Assembly (NCBI GenBank): GCA_007026445.1
Contig: VDMD01000017.1
Span: forward strand, 124,001 to 188,000
DNA from: Schizophyllum amplum
Taxonomy: Eukaryota > Basidiomycota > Agaricomycetes > Agaricales > Schizophyllaceae
DNA length: 64,000 nt
Reading direction: 5' to 3'
Shown: in pieces, positions 51,876-64,000 of the stretch
How the letters are laid out: each line of letters starts with the position of its first letter
Position numbering within the stretch: position 1 is the stretch's first letter
The notes under the pieces: model-generated
Database searches by the model: none
The model's input: the letters and a program-made list of their open reading frames with translations, nothing else
Told to the model about the DNA's origin: nothing
Position numbers and translations under genes: made by a program

Positions 51876-54416
51876 ATGGCCAGCACTCAGACTCAGACTC
51901 AGACGAACGTCAACGGCGGCGGCGCGAAACAAGGCGGCAAGCGCAACCGCGGCCGCGGCGGCCAGAAACACAAGAAGCAGACTGCCGAGGGCACGGGGAA
52001 CGACGAGCAGCCCCTGCAGAATACCGCAGAGACGACGAATCCGCCAGCTGTGGACGATGAGGAGCTTGATTCCGACGCGCCTGTGTGCTTTATCTGTGCC
52101 GAGCCAGTCAAATACTACGCGGTCTCGTCCTGCAACCACCGGACATGTCACGTCTGCTCCCTCCGATTGCGCGCGCTTTACAAGAAAACAGACTGCACGT
52201 TCTGCAAGGCGCGTATGCTGACATGGCGGTCTGTCGATGGTGCTCATCGGAAATGCAGGAGCCCCAGTCAGCCGTGATCTTCACCGTCTCGCCGGAGGCC
52301 CCCTTCCTGTCATTCACCCCGGACGCGATCCCCTACAAGGATGCGAGACTGGCGATATCTTGCGAGACGCAGGAGATGCTGGAGGAGTCTCTCATCCTCC
52401 TTCGCTTCAACTGCCCCGACGACAGCTGCGACTACATTGGCAAGGGATGGGCAGATCTGAAGCTGCACGCCCGCGCGACACACGGAAAACTCATGTGGTA
52501 TGTTGCCCTTTCCTTCGCGTCTTCGCTCTTCTCAGCCATACACAGCGATCTGTGCATCCGCTCCAAGAAAGTCTTCTCGCATGAGCATGTCCTTTACCCG
52601 CCAAACGTCCTCCCCATGCACTTGCCGTCCATGTACCACAAGATGAGCCAGCGATCGGTGCCCAAGGAGCAGGTCGAAGGTGGTATCCACCCGATGTGTG
52701 ACTTCTGCCACGAATGCTTCTTCAGCGACGACGAGCTGTACCAGCACATGCGGCAGAGTCACGAAGAGTGTTTCGTCTGCAAGCGCAATGAGATACAGCA
52801 TCAGTAGTGAGCACCTTGATCTACTCACTGTCGCATCTATTTACGAAAGCTCACAGCTTCAAGAACTACGAAAGCTTGGTACGCAACGCTTGCGGGTTCG
52901 ATATTCCAGTTCTCAATGATCGTGCAGGAGCGGCATTTCAGCGACGACCACTATCCTTGCCACCAAACTGAATGTCAAGCCCGGAAGTTCGTGGTCTTCG
53001 GTTCGGCTCTGGACCTGCAAGCCCACATGGTAGACGAGCATGGATCCACGATGAGCGCCAAAGACATCAAGGACGCCCGTCGTGTTCAAACTGGCTTCGA
53101 CTTCGAAGAGGTCCCAGGAGCAGGAGGCAGACGCCGAGGACAGAAGGAACGCGATCGACCGCGTGAAGCGCAATCGCAGCCAGCAGCAGGCCCTTCGCGG
53201 CCCAGTCGCAGGCAAGGATTTAGCGGTAGCCTCACAGTGGATGGCTCCACGCCGAACAACCCAACGCCGCCACCCGCGCACCGCCAGGCCTCCCCGCCTC
53301 GCGCAGATATCGATGCGGCCACTCTAGCGTACGTTGTCCAACTCACTCTCTTCGTGTGTCGCTGATTTATCTCTCCCAGGCGACACCAAGAGCTCATGAA
53401 CCGAATTAACGCGTACGCAGCGAACCCGTCGCACGCTGTTCCTGCCGTCAAGTTTGCGATCCGGAGCTACCGTGCTACCGAGTCCAGCGCTCGGGACCTC
53501 ATCTCCACTGTGTGGAATGTGCTCGACAACCACCTGGAGCACACCGCTAGCATCATCAGCGGCTTCATCGACATCCTCGATGACGATGAGAAGCGCCAGG
53601 ACCTGCTCAGCTCCTGGAAGGGCTTTGAAGTCGAGGTTCGCTCGCCCCATCTCATGCTGAGCCTGCCCGTCAACTAACGTCCTCCCTCAGCAAAAGCGCC
53701 AGTTCCCGGACCTCGTGCCATCCGCGGTGGGCTCTGGATACGCTGCCGTGTCCTCTGGTCGCGTGTTGAACGCCAAGCAATCCACCGCCGCGCAGCACTC
53801 CTCTCGTCAAGTCTTAGATCGTGTTGCTCAAGCAGCGAGTTCGTCAGCACCGCGAGCTCCGCCCCCACGGCACGTCCCAGGCGCACCTCGACGTCACGTA
53901 CCCGGCTCTGCACCCCCACCATCGCGCGCGCCCGACATCTTCCCATCCTTGCAGCAGACCACGGGCGCTAGCCCCTCGCGCCCTGCCTCGGGCAATGGGC
54001 AGCGCCCGACGCCCTGGTCTGCGTCTGCGGCAGGCAAGGTCCGCTCTGTCCCAGGACCAGGTGCCTCCATCCCCGCGCCGCGTCGCGCTAACGGTAACGC
54101 GCCACCGAAGTTGTCGAAGGAGGGCTTCCCGGAACTGCGCGGTGCGGGGTCTGGGCGGGGGCAGCGCCCGCAGGTGAGCGGGAACGTCTCGCTGAAGAAC
54201 ATTCTGGGCGGGTCGGGAGCGCCGGCTGTGTCGGCTTGGGCGGCTGGTGGCAGTGGTGGAGGTGGCGATAGCGCGCCAGGGAGTGGGACGGCGACGCCGG
54301 TGGGGGAGCAGGAGGATGCGCAGGAGGAGAGTGGTGCTGGGGGCGGGGGTGGGAAGAAGAAGGGAAAGGGGAAGCAGAAGCAGACTCTGTTCAAGCTGGG
54401 CGCATTCCCGGCTTGA
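51876..54416 (+). CDS. HEL2: RING E3 ubiquitin ligase HEL2/ZNF598 homologue
   Basis: A multi-exon gene. After a basic Gly-rich N-terminus the RING finger starts near residue 71 ('CFICAEPVKYYAVSSCNHRTCHVCSLRLRAL'). Then come the conserved 'FTPDAIPYKDARLAI' block and several C2H2-type fingers ('CDFCHECFFSDDELYQHMRQSH', 'CFVCKR', 'FSDDHYPCHQTECQARKFVVFGSALDLQAHMVDEHG'). The Ser/Pro-rich tail ends Lys-rich ('KKKGKGKQKQTLFKLG'). HEL2 ubiquitinates small-subunit proteins of collided ribosomes to trigger ribosome-associated quality control. The first intron (from about 52209) appears to have a GC rather than GT donor, since only GC at that point preserves the conserved join. Confidence 0.9.
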
Positions 54417-55300
54417 CGGGTTATGGCTCCTGCTACGCGTGGATTGCGTCCATCATATTGTATGATGTGAACTCGCAGATGCATAACATATTTTGTTCAA
54501 TAATCGTCCTTCGCCTGTCCAAAATGTCCATCCAACACGAATATCCCTGACTGATGTTTCCGACACTGACGACGATGCTCGAGCATGTATTGCTGTCCTC
54601 GGCGGACGAACTTGCTGAGCAGTTGCTCAGTCACGTGACCTAATGGCCGCCTTCACTCGGCGACCGCCGACTTGCTTGAAGCCTTGCCTTCCTCTTCTGA
54701 CAAGACTCTTCACCTTGCCACGACCTCGTATCGACCCAGTATCGAACCGAGTTTGTCATTGCTGCTTGTACTAACTATCGTACCGCGAACATGGAGTAGA
54801 TATGCCAAGCAGCAAACCCAAAACAAACACAATACGCACCATAGGACCTGCCAGCCGCCGCTCGAACGGCGGTGACTTGCCTGTGCAGAATCTTCGCTTC
54901 GAACCTGATCACACCTGACGCGAAGCAGTGGTCTGCATCAACGATCCTTCTGAGGATCTCTGTGATGACTGCACGATCATCTGGATCTGACGCGCGTGTG
55001 CACGACCGTCGACGGTCGGTCAGAATGCAGCCGCTCTTCCAGTTCTGCAATGACAGCCAGCTGTAGGTCAATGGAGCAATTGTGTCGGCCAATCGCCCTC
55101 CCGGAGTTCACCGTCCCAAGCTTCGGATTGGGAAACAATAGTCGACACAATAGCAATTGTGCCGCTCCGGGCATGAATGGTTGGCGCTCAGACCTGCTGC
55201 GCGTCTCATGTCCTACTTAAGGCCATCTTGCGTGCGCTGACCGTTCTGCATCCCAGCTTTCCTCCAACATCACTCCCCCGTTGCGCATCGCTCGCCACCC
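54417..55300. other. Intergenic, nothing supported
   Basis: About 880 bases. A minus-strand open frame (54775-55092) has a natural-looking composition but no domain or splicing support, so it is left uncalled. Confidence 0.35.
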
Positions 55301-57052
55301 ATGTATCGTCGCCAAGCTCGCCCGCTGCACTGCTATGCAGGTCTGGACGCGCCCCCTGACCTTAGCTTCCACGGCCTCAGCCATGTCAAGTCGGATTATC
55401 TTGAGGTTATATTTGCGTACTGTAGCCCGCTCAGCATCATTGCGCTGCGACAGGTCCGTAGGGCTCTCAGTCTGGGGCCATGCAGGCTGCGTCAGTTCTC
55501 GCTGATCATGCTCGCAGACCTGCAAATATTTCCTATCAGAGACCAAAAAGAGGCCCCTCTGGGAGGAAGTGATGCATCGATACTGTGCCCGGCACGGTGT
55601 AGGCAAAATCACCTACACTATCAAGGACCTTGAACTCTGGCAGATAGAGCGCATTACGACTACCGCTGGTCGCTTCGTCCGAAAGGCCAAACGCGCCCCG
55701 AACAACATCATGCATCTCCGACCCAGGGCATCCTCGCAGTATTTCCTGCCCTTCGAGCATACGCTTTCAGACTGCTTTGCACGCATCCACTTCGTTCCCG
55801 GAGGACGCTTCATCGTGCTGGTCAAGGAAACATACATGGTTCTTTACGACACCCAGGCGGTCTCACCAGGCCAGACACTCAGGGAGATAGCGCGATCGCC
55901 CCCGTTCGCTCGGTCTGTCGACTATGCGGACACAATCGACGTCTGGGTCGCTGATGACGGCCTCACAATTCGCGTCCTCGTCGAATTCGAGTGCCAGTAA
56001 GTCATGTCCAGTTCCGAACTATGCGCTATAGCTGATGCGTCCTTACAGGGCCGGCGAGTGGGATCCGGAAGTGGCAGGGGGCTTCATACAAGTTCATAAC
56101 TTTCACCCCATCCACGGTTCCCAGGTCTGCATTACGCGTTTTAATCATGGGCTACTCTTTAAGTGCCGCCGTGGCGATGTCGTTTGGTACACCGACATCA
56201 CAGATGGTGCTAACTTCGTAGGCGCCTTCGATTGCCAGGACGCGAATGCTCGCGTCCGCGTAGACGTAGGTAGGAACAATGTGAATGTAGGACCTCGTTC
56301 GGAGGTGCGTGATCCTGGCTTCTCCTAACTTAAGGCAGCAGATTGATCATCCCTAGATCGTCGCGTCGCAAGACGTGGTAGCCATTTTGGGAACCCACGG
56401 CTTGGACGAGGAATCGTCCACGGAGATGGAAAGAGAAAGCAGGACGCTCGTGATGGAGATCAGCCGCTCCGCCACTTCTCTATCGAGCCCCTCGCCAATA
56501 GGCTCCAACTGCGCGCTGAAGTTGCTCCAAAGAGCCACGAGGAGCTTTCCCGCCGGACCGGAACACACTTACGACTGGCTCGTTCCCTACGAGAATGGCG
56601 ATTCAGCCTTCGGGGCATTTGCGAATTGCCGTCGAGGCACGCTGGACGTTTTCCGATTCAATAACCAGCCAAGATGGACACACCAACCCGCGCCTCCCCA
56701 AAGAGGGCCCGTGCACCGCTCAGCATGCCCATACACAGACAAGGCTTCGACGCCGTTGTTCGAGATTGACGGACACCTTGCCTTCATCTACCGAAAAGGA
56801 CCAAAAGAATCGAACAACAAGGCACTCGTCATGCGCATCCTGGATCAGTCAATTCTATTGGGTTGTGCGTGTCCCAAAATTCCGAAGTGCAAGTGCTACA
56901 CGAGCTATTGGGATGTGTTTCTTGATGGAGGCGTGGCCAGAGGGGCGGCATTCAGCTTTGATCCGTTTTCGGCAACATTGTGCACTGCTGCAGGTGTGAA
57001 GAAGGGCAGGCGTGTACAAGGACGTGTGCTGATCTCGAACTTCGTCAACTGA
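55301..57052 (+). CDS. F-box protein, unknown target
   Basis: Exons 55301-55453, 55518-55996, 56049-56304 and 56357-57052 join to 527 residues. The first exons form an F-box ('YLEVIFAYCSPLSIIALRQTCKYF...RPLWEEVMHRYC'). The rest looks like a beta-rich propeller-like domain ('FARIHFVPGGRFIVLVKE', 'TIDVWVADDGLTIRVLVEFE'), as in agaricomycete F-box families. It probably acts as an SCF substrate receptor; targets unknown. The ATG at 55301 is the first in a frame that keeps the F-box intact. Confidence 0.68.
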
Positions 57053-57466
57053 AGCAATTTATACGTTCGACAATGTAAGTATGTACTTACTTAGACTATG
57101 ATTCTATGAAGTTACTGTTTGTTGTACCACACATATCTTATCAGTATGGCCAATCTTGAGAGGAGTTGAAGTGAGCCGAGGCTTATAGGAATGGTGTTAC
57201 TGTAGTTAATAAATGAATTCGCTGCCTCAGAGGAGAGCCATATACATAGGTCCCCAAGCTTGCCGGCGAAGTTGAACTTGAATTCGCGTGCTCGTGAGGC
57301 CACGTGTGCCACGTGTGCCGTAGCGGCAGGTGATCGATCAGAAGGATCAAACAGCCGCAATCAAGCGCCAAAAAATTCTGTGAAGTCCGTCTTGACGGTC
57401 TCCCGCATTTGCGTCCCCTTCCCCGGCCTTACCTTTGTTCTCTCTTTTCAGTCCGGCCGACATACA
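57053..57466. other. Intergenic
   Basis: About 410 bases; 3' flank of the F-box gene and fibrillarin promoter. A short pyrimidine-rich tract precedes the fibrillarin start. Confidence 0.4.
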
Positions 57467-58763
57467 ATGGCATTCGGTGAGCTGGCGGTCTATGTTGGCC
57501 CTTCGCTCCCAGGAAAACTCTTGTCGAACTGGGCTCCCCTTCCTTCAACATCCTGCAGTTTAGACCAACTCTTGATGCACTGGATCCCCCCCCGACTCTT
57601 CCCCCCTCGCCAGCTCTCCTGATCTGCGCACTTTGGAAGGCTGGAAGTATATGGAACTAACGCATAATCTTCAGGCGAACGCGGTGGTGGTCGTGGCGGC
57701 TTTGGCGGTGGACGCGGTGGAGGCAGGGGAGCCCCGCGCGGCGGTGGTCGTGGTGGCCCCCCCGGTCGGGGTGGCGCTCGTGGTGCGTTCACAACACATG
57801 CCCTTGCGATACGATGCTCACATCCAATCCAGGTGGCTTCGGTGGAGGAGGTCGCGGTGGTGGACGTGGTGCACCTGGCGGGCGCGGTGGCCCCCGCGGT
57901 CGCGGTGCCCCTCGCGGAGGCCGCGGCGGTGCCCGTGGCGGCGCGAAAACCGTTGTCGAGCCGCACAAGCACGCCGGTGTCTTCATCGCCAAGGGCAAGG
58001 AGCAGATGCTCGTGACCCGCAACATCGCACCCGGCGAGAGCGTGTATGGCGAGAAGCGGATCTCGGTCGAGGGCCAGGAGGAGGGCACGAAGACGGAGTA
58101 CCGGGTGTGGAACCCTTTCCGGAGCAAGCTCGCGGCCGGGATCCTGGGCGGCATGGACCACATCTTCATCTCCCCGGGGCAGAAGGTCCTGTACCTCGGT
58201 GCGGCCAGCGGGACGAGTGTGAGCCACGTCGCGGACGTGGTGGGGCCGGAGGGCGTGGTGTACGCGGTCGAGTTCTCACCGCGTTCGGGGCGTGATCTGA
58301 TAAACATGGCGAAGAAGCGGACGAATGTGATTCGTGAGTGCCGTGCGGTTCTCATCTGCTGGAAGGAAACTAACCATATCCCAGCCATCGTGGAGGACGC
58401 CCGTCTACCGCAAAAATACCGCATGCTGCTCGGCATGGTCGACACAATATTCGCGGACGTTGCGCAGCCGGACCAGGCGCGTATCGTGCTGGAGAACGCG
58501 AAGCAGTTCCTCAAGGACGGCGGACACGTTGTCGTCTCCGTCAAGGCGAGCTGTATCGACTCGACCGCGCCGCCGGACGTGGTGTTTGCCGCACAAAGAA
58601 AAGAGTTGGAGGAGGGCTCATGTAAGCCGCTCGAGCAGCTGACTCTTGAGCCGTACGAGCGCGACCATGCTATGATCACTGGTGAGCGAAGCTGCCTTTT
58701 CATCTTGCTCAGTCACTGACTGTTTTTGCAGCCATCTACTTGAGGCATAAGAAGAGCACTTAA
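57467..58763 (+). CDS. NOP1: Fibrillarin, rRNA 2'-O-methyltransferase
   Basis: Exons 57467-57476, 57675-57782, 57833-58333, 58385-58681 and 58732-58763 join to 315 residues, the normal length. A Gly/Arg-rich (GAR) N-terminal domain of about 80 residues leads into the methyltransferase: '[20 protein letters not shown]', '[11 protein letters not shown]', SAM-binding '[18 protein letters not shown]', '[14 protein letters not shown]', '[13 protein letters not shown]' and '[13 protein letters not shown]'. It is the catalytic subunit of box C/D snoRNPs in the nucleolus. The first exon is only 10 nt, followed by a 198-nt intron, long for this genome. Confidence 0.95.
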
Positions 58764-59068
58764 GGTGCCTTCTTACTTTTCTATTGTCTTGTTTTCCGGA
58801 TCTTGGTCGCTTGTATCTTAAAAGTATCTGTTTCATGTACTGTTCTCCTCGCTGTATATAATGCGCTCAGCTAAGATACGAGTGCTGTGAGAGAATACAA
58901 AGGCGGGGCTGTACGCCACCAATACGTGTCGCCGCAGTCCGATCAAGGACTTGACTTTCTTTGTTCTCGACGCTCACTACGGCCCGCTCATCGTATTATA
59001 TCTCCGTCTTCCTCCCTCCCTCTGCGGGTTGAGTGACAAACACAGCGCGCTCGGCAAAAAGCGGACGG
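58764..59068. other. Intergenic
   Basis: About 300 bases between fibrillarin and the PMT gene; no gene seen. Confidence 0.4.
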
Positions 59069-61813
59069 ATGCGACCGCCAGCTGCGATTGCGGTGGACTT
59101 TGAACGCGAGCCCCGGTCATCGTCCGAATACGAAGAAATCCAGCACCAGGAGCTCCCCCTGCACTACATGAACGAAGACAAGGCGCGACGGCGCGTGCCC
59201 AAGGGGCCGAGCAGCATCGGTTACCCGAGCCCGGAGAGCGCGGCGCGCGACGCGTACGACGACGACGAGGGGAAGGATGTCTACAACAAAGTGCGCCCGC
59301 TGCCGCGCCTAGGAAGCGGGAGAAACAGGCCGATGCACCAGCCGCCGGCGACGTCTATCGTGCGTGGGCCGTGTCCTTGACCGCCGTGCGTAGCGCTGAC
59401 CCGAGCCCGCAGCGCGAGTTCGTGCAGCAGAACATCGAGCATCTGCCGCCCGTCGTCTACACGCTGCTCTCCTGCTACACGCGCTACCACAACATCGGCA
59501 AGTCCGGCGTCGTCGTCTGGGATGAGGCCCACTTTGGCAAATTCGGCTCGCACTACCTCAAGCGCGAGTTCTACTTCGACGTCCATCCGCCACTCGGCAA
59601 GATGCTCGTCGGTCTCGCCGGGCTGCTCTCTGGCTACGACGGCAGCTTCGAGTTCAAGAGCGGCGCAGAGTACCCCGACACCGTGCCTTACGTGTCGATG
59701 CGTGTCATGCTCGCCACGTTCGGTGTCGGGATGGTCCCATTGGCGTGGTACACCGCGGTCGAGCTCGGCATGAGCATGTGGGCATGTCATCTAGTCGCAC
59801 TCATGGTCCTGCTCGATGTCGGCTGGCTCACGATATCGCGCTTTATATTGTTGGACTCGATGCTGCTCTTCTTCACATTCCTTACCGTCTTCTGTCTTAC
59901 TAAATTCCACAACCAACAAAGCTAGTGCGTACTACATACATCTTATCGCAGCGCCTTCTAATCGCCCTCCAGCTCCTTCTCATTCGACTGGTGGATGTGG
60001 CTAGCATTCACGGGGGTCTCAATTGGCTGTGTGACAAGGTGCGTGGTATAGGCCTGCATATATGCGCTCTGCTGATGATACCCGACAGTGTGAAGTTGGT
60101 CGGTTTATTCGTGACAGCTCTCGTTGGGCTATACACTGTCGAGGACCTGTGGGAGAAATTCGGAGACTTGCGCATGTCGGTCCGCGAGCAAGCATGGCAC
60201 TGGGGCGCCCGAATAGCATGCCTCATCGTCATTCCGGTCCTCGTATTCATGGCGTCCTTCAAAATGCACTTCATGGTTCTCAACCACTCCGGTCCCGGCG
60301 ACGCTCAGATGAGCTCCCTCTTCCAGGCCAACCTTGTCGGCAATGACTTTGCGAAGAACCCACTAGGTACGTGCATATATGCGCTTTTCTCGGTGACCTT
60401 CTTAATCCTCGTTCAGAGGTCGCCTTCGGCTCAAAACTCACGCTCAAGAACTACGGCTACGGCGGTGGACTTCTCCATTCGCACGTTCAAACCTTCCCTA
60501 CTGGCTCCCAGCAGCAGCAGGTCACCTGCTACCACTACAAGGACAACAACAATGAATGGATCGTCCTTCCGACATGGGAGGAACCTGATTACAACCCGAA
60601 CGACCCCGAGATTCGCTTCTTGCAAGACGGCGATATCATTCGTCTCCAGCACGCGGCGACTGGACGCAATTTGCACTCACACACCATCCCTGCGCCGGTC
60701 ACGAAGCTGAACCACGAGGTGGCTGGGTACGGCAACGCGACGATTGGCGACCGCAACGACTACTGGGTCGTCGAAATCGTCGACGACGTCAAGGCCGGTA
60801 GCAAGGACAAGGTCCCACGCGTGCACTCGCTCACTACGCGCCTCCGCTTGCGACACAAGGTTCTGAACTGTTACCTCCGCGCCGCGAACACCGTCCTCCC
60901 GCCGTGGGGCTTCAAGCAAGTTGAGGTCTCGTGCGATAAGGAGAACAACCCGCACGACGCGCACACGTACTGGAATGTCGAGAGCCACTGGAACGAGCGG
61001 CTACCGCCGGGCGACATGAAGCTCTACCGCTCGCCGTTCCTGCGCGACTTCTGGCACCTGAATGTGGCGATGATGACCAGCAACAACGCGTTGGTACCGG
61101 ATCCGGACAAGGAGGATATCCTGGCGAGCAAGCCGTTCGACTGGCCGTTCTTGCACCTCGGGCTACGGATGTGCGGCTGGGGTGATGTGCAGACGAAGTA
61201 CTACCTGCTGGGTACGCCGGTGATCTGGTGGGGGAGCACGATCAGCTTGTTCGTCGCCCTCGCTGCTTTAGGCATCTACGTGCTCCGAAAGCAGCGACGA
61301 TACGTAGATATGGAGCCCCGAGAGTGGGATCACTTCTTGTACGTGGGCAAGATCGCATTCTTTGGATGGGCGTTGCATTACTGTGAGTATTTTCCGACTT
61401 GGAAAAGAGTGAGCCGGCTGACGTTTTTTCAGTGCCGTTCTTGATTATGGGGCGTGTCACGTATCTGCACCACTATGTGCGTAGCATAATATCCTGTTTT
61501 CGCATGGCGGTGTTGACTGACGTCTTCACCCAGCTGCCGACGCTGTACTTCGCTGTGCTCATGCTCGGGCACTTGCTCGACCACTTCATCTTTACGTCGC
61601 GTCGACTAACGGAGAAGACAAAACTCATCGCCTTCGGCAGCATCGCGTTTACCATATTCGCATGCTTCTGGTGGTTCAAGGCAGTATCCTTCGGGATCGA
61701 TGGTCCTATCAACGAGCACTGGGGGCTGGGCTGGAGAAAGGTGCGCCTCTACTCCATGTCTCCGCGGGCGATGGCTGACGAGAGTATAGAGCTGGAATAT
61801 CTACAATCATTGA
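59069..61813 (+). CDS. PMT2: Protein O-mannosyltransferase, PMT2 class
   Basis: Eight exons join in frame to 795 residues: 59069-59359, 59413-59924, 59973-60038, 60089-60366, 60417-61382, 61433-61476, 61534-61740 and 61790-61813. A cytosolic N-terminus precedes the first membrane span. The first loop has the conserved 'VVWDEAHFGKFGSHYLKREFYFDVHPPLGKML' block including the catalytic Asp-Glu pair. The central lumenal region contains the MIR repeats ('LLHSHVQTFPTGSQQQQVTCY', 'ATGRNLHSH'). Several C-terminal spans follow, with 'LPTLYFAVLMLGHLLDHF', which favours the PMT2 branch. It transfers mannose from dolichol-phosphate-mannose to Ser/Thr in the ER, as a PMT1-PMT2 type dimer. The stop comes 8 codons into the last exon. 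Confidence 0.92.
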
Positions 61814-62728
61814 CGGACTACTCCATAATGTACAGAGCTGGTCTTATTTATTCTATTCTCGGAGGAACACCGGGGTGCATAATCGTAATAGTAAGTCTGT
61901 TGCATATCGAGCTGTGGGTGATACTACGTTCACTTCGGCAAGCATCGCCGCGCACGCTTTACAAGCTCCTTCACGCCCTCTTCTAGCACCAGGCGTGCAT
62001 ATGCATATGCGCGGTGTGCTCGTTCGGTCCTGGCGAGCTGTCATGACTACGGCTGTATAACAGACCAAACTACGCACCACCGTGGTATAAGCTTGCCGTC
62101 GTCGCCATTGACGATGTAGTCGTGGCCAGCGGAGCAGCCCATCAGCAACATTTTCGGATCATCAGAGGCCTCGACAATCGTTTCGTGCCGTCCGCCCTGG
62201 TGAGAGCGGCGTCCGCCAGTTGAGCTGTAACTGTCACGTTTCCGATGTCACGGTTGACGCCTGGTTGACGCGACCACGACGCGACCTCGCGCCGATGGAG
62301 GCGCTGCGGGGGCTTTACCTTACTAGAGCAGCCGTTCCGCTTTACCTGGGACTGTCATAGTATTGCTGTACTGTCCAATTCTTGTCGTATTGAATCTCTA
62401 TTCCTCCAGCTATCTGGACTCCAAGAAACCTACATATGACACGGCGTCACGCCGCGCAACTGAAATTCAACTTGAGTCGTTAGTTGGTGGTCGCAGGACT
62501 AGTTCATTGTATCATCAGCAAAGGGAGCACGGCGGGTGCAAGATTCGCTTGATGCAACCTTGCGCTATAATAGTATAAGTGATAGTTAATACAGTGACGG
62601 TTCAGGTATAAAATCATGATGCACGTGTATTAGTGAGGATGATACTGTAGTGAGTGACGATGTGACATATCGGCTGAGACGACAGAGTGGATGCACCGAC
62701 CAGCGATGCTTGAGCGATGCAGCTCATT
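61814..62728. other. Intergenic, nothing supported
   Basis: About 900 bases between the PMT and the last gene, convergent. No tRNA, repeat or coding signal was recognised. Confidence 0.4.
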
Positions 62729-64000
62729 CTACGCTTGAGTATCGACCTTCCTAGCCCGCTTCTTCGGCGGCGGCGGGTCGTCGTCGGCGATGGACGCTTG
62801 GGTTCGAGTGCGTTTGGAACTAGTTGAGGCGGCGGGAACGGTACGGTTGCGAAGCTTGCGCGCGCCCTCAGGAGTACGGGCCTGGTCAGCAGCGGGCCGG
62901 GCGCACAGCGGGTCCGAGACGTCGTCAGGAGGCGGGGGAGGAGCTCGCGAAGGGCCGACAGGTACGCTGGACTTGGCGAATCGTTTGGGAAGACGGGCCA
63001 TAGGCTTGGATTTCGTGGGATTGTCGGACTTGGCTTTCTTGCCGACTTTGGATTTAGATCGCAGGGAGTAGGAGCGCTGACCATTGTCGAGCACAGGTAA
63101 CTCCTCCTGGACTTCTTCCTCGGCGTCCTCCGTCGGTTCGAACCAGTGCTGCACGGCAGGATAAAGCGTCCCGTTGAAGAAGCGGACTTCCTCGGGGGTG
63201 AGGTCCTTCTTGAGCTTGGGGTCGCGCATACGAGTACGGAACTTCATGGCGAAGTCGTGGATCATGAAGACCGGGTTGAAGTGGCTGAGGAGGCGAAACT
63301 TGAGGTCTGGCACATCTGGACGCAGAAGGAATGAAGTATGACTGTCATGGCCGGCAGGAGGCACGCGGTATCTCTCGGGGACATCACCAGCCCTGAGTTT
63401 CCAATCCTTCTTGTCGTCTTTGCGCTCGCCAGAGATTGCTACGAGCTTCGCATCCTCGTAGCCCTCGCGCTTGGCATCAGCGGATGCAGCAGCGACATCG
63501 CTCAGGTGTGCATAAGTACGACGAGCAGAGCCGTGCCTTGGGATAATGGTCGATTCTCCAGACCCAAAGACCCGCATCTCGTACTCGTAGTAGGGCTGAT
63601 CAAAGAGCTGAAAAAATGGTAAGCTTGATTCAAATGCAGCGAATACCAACGTACATCGGGGTAGGGAGTCCGGGGGTTCTCTTTGATACGCTTCAGGCAA
63701 GGATTCAGATCCACGGGAACGAGTGCGAATGATCCCAATCCGATCTGCGTTGTGACCGACTTGCCGTCAAACAGCGCGTGCACCCAAGCCATGACTGCAG
63801 ATATTCAAGTCAGATTCAATACCAAGTGCCTACAAGCAGCACGCACACAGTTCCATATTGGCCGTCGTGTCCAAATTCAGGACCCGAACTTTCTCGCCAT
63901 TTTCGAGGATGATGAACCCTACGCTGTCGCGAAACAACTCGAACTGCAGTAAAAGTCAGTACATTATATTGTAGTAATGACGAAGGATAACTCACAAGCT
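62729..64000 (-). CDS. Unidentified protein, 5' end beyond window
   Basis: Minus-strand exons run from a 5-base piece at the right edge (64000-63996), through 63943-63847, to the stop at 62729; the start lies outside the window. Motifs: 'FELFRDSVGFIILENGEKVRVLNLDTTANME', 'MAWVHALFDGKSVTTQIGLGSFALVPVDLNP', 'PYYEYEMRVFGSGESTIIPRHGSARRTYAHL' and 'LLSHFNPVFMIHDFAMKF', then a basic low-complexity tail with 'PPPPKKRARK'. The 'LLSHFNPVF' region faintly recalls agaricomycete HNH-nuclease family tails, but the nuclease core is not visible here, so no function is given. Nuclear location is suggested by the basic tail. Confidence 0.55.

Noticed and set aside
54775..55092. 105-codon minus-strand frame between HEL2 and the F-box gene
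   Set aside because: Plausible composition, but no domain, splice partners or promoter; evidence is too thin to call a gene.
57477..57674. Intronic box C/D snoRNA in the long first fibrillarin intron
   Set aside because: I saw TGATG-like and CTGA-like words, but not a well-spaced C/D pair with a closing stem.

Overview
The window is nuclear DNA from a filamentous basidiomycete, most likely an agaricomycete (mushroom or polypore group). The signs are GC-rich coding DNA, many ~45-60 nt GT-AG introns, and gene families typical of that group: FunK1-type kinase, divergent F-box proteins, MYND proteins, RlpA/expansin-like secreted proteins and a Plavaka transposase. No rRNA, tRNA or CRISPR was seen.

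Layout. 1-7 kb holds a heat-shock-factor type transcription factor, the U2 snRNP splicing factor SF3B2, and a small secreted expansin-like protein. 7.35-33.6 kb is one nested transposon locus. A thaumatin-like secreted-protein gene on the minus strand is cut in its fourth exon by a 25.3-kb insertion: its last exons lie at 7353-7942 and its first exons at 33220-33567. The insertion (7943-33219) has matching terminal inverted repeats, a 3-bp target duplication and a Plavaka (CACTA/CMC-type) transposase, plus a membrane-protein gene and a DUF6698-like gene as apparent passengers. Two younger elements sit inside it. One is a 14.85-kb Ty3-type LTR retrotransposon (17420-32267) with 1218-bp LTRs, gag, protease and pol in three frames, and two intron-containing antisense genes after pol. 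The other is a 581-bp MITE (32623-33203) lodged inside the right terminal repeat. Without them the Plavaka element is about 9.8 kb.

34.7-46 kb has an intact thaumatin-like paralogue, a broken expansin-like pseudogene, a membrane alpha/beta-hydrolase, a MYND protein, an F-box/LRR-like protein, a FunK1-like kinase and a second intact expansin-like gene. 46-64 kb is mostly housekeeping: Rab4-like GTPase, arrestin-like adaptor (divergent with the Rab), HEL2/ZNF598 ubiquitin ligase, another F-box protein, fibrillarin, a PMT2-class protein O-mannosyltransferase, and an unidentified gene running off the right edge.

How the genes relate. Most are unlinked in function. Exceptions are the secreted expansin-like/thaumatin-like genes, which form a local accessory set broken by the insertion, and the nested mobile elements. 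All exon joins were worked out by eye from splice motifs, frame and family knowledge. Family names come from recognised motifs, not from searches.
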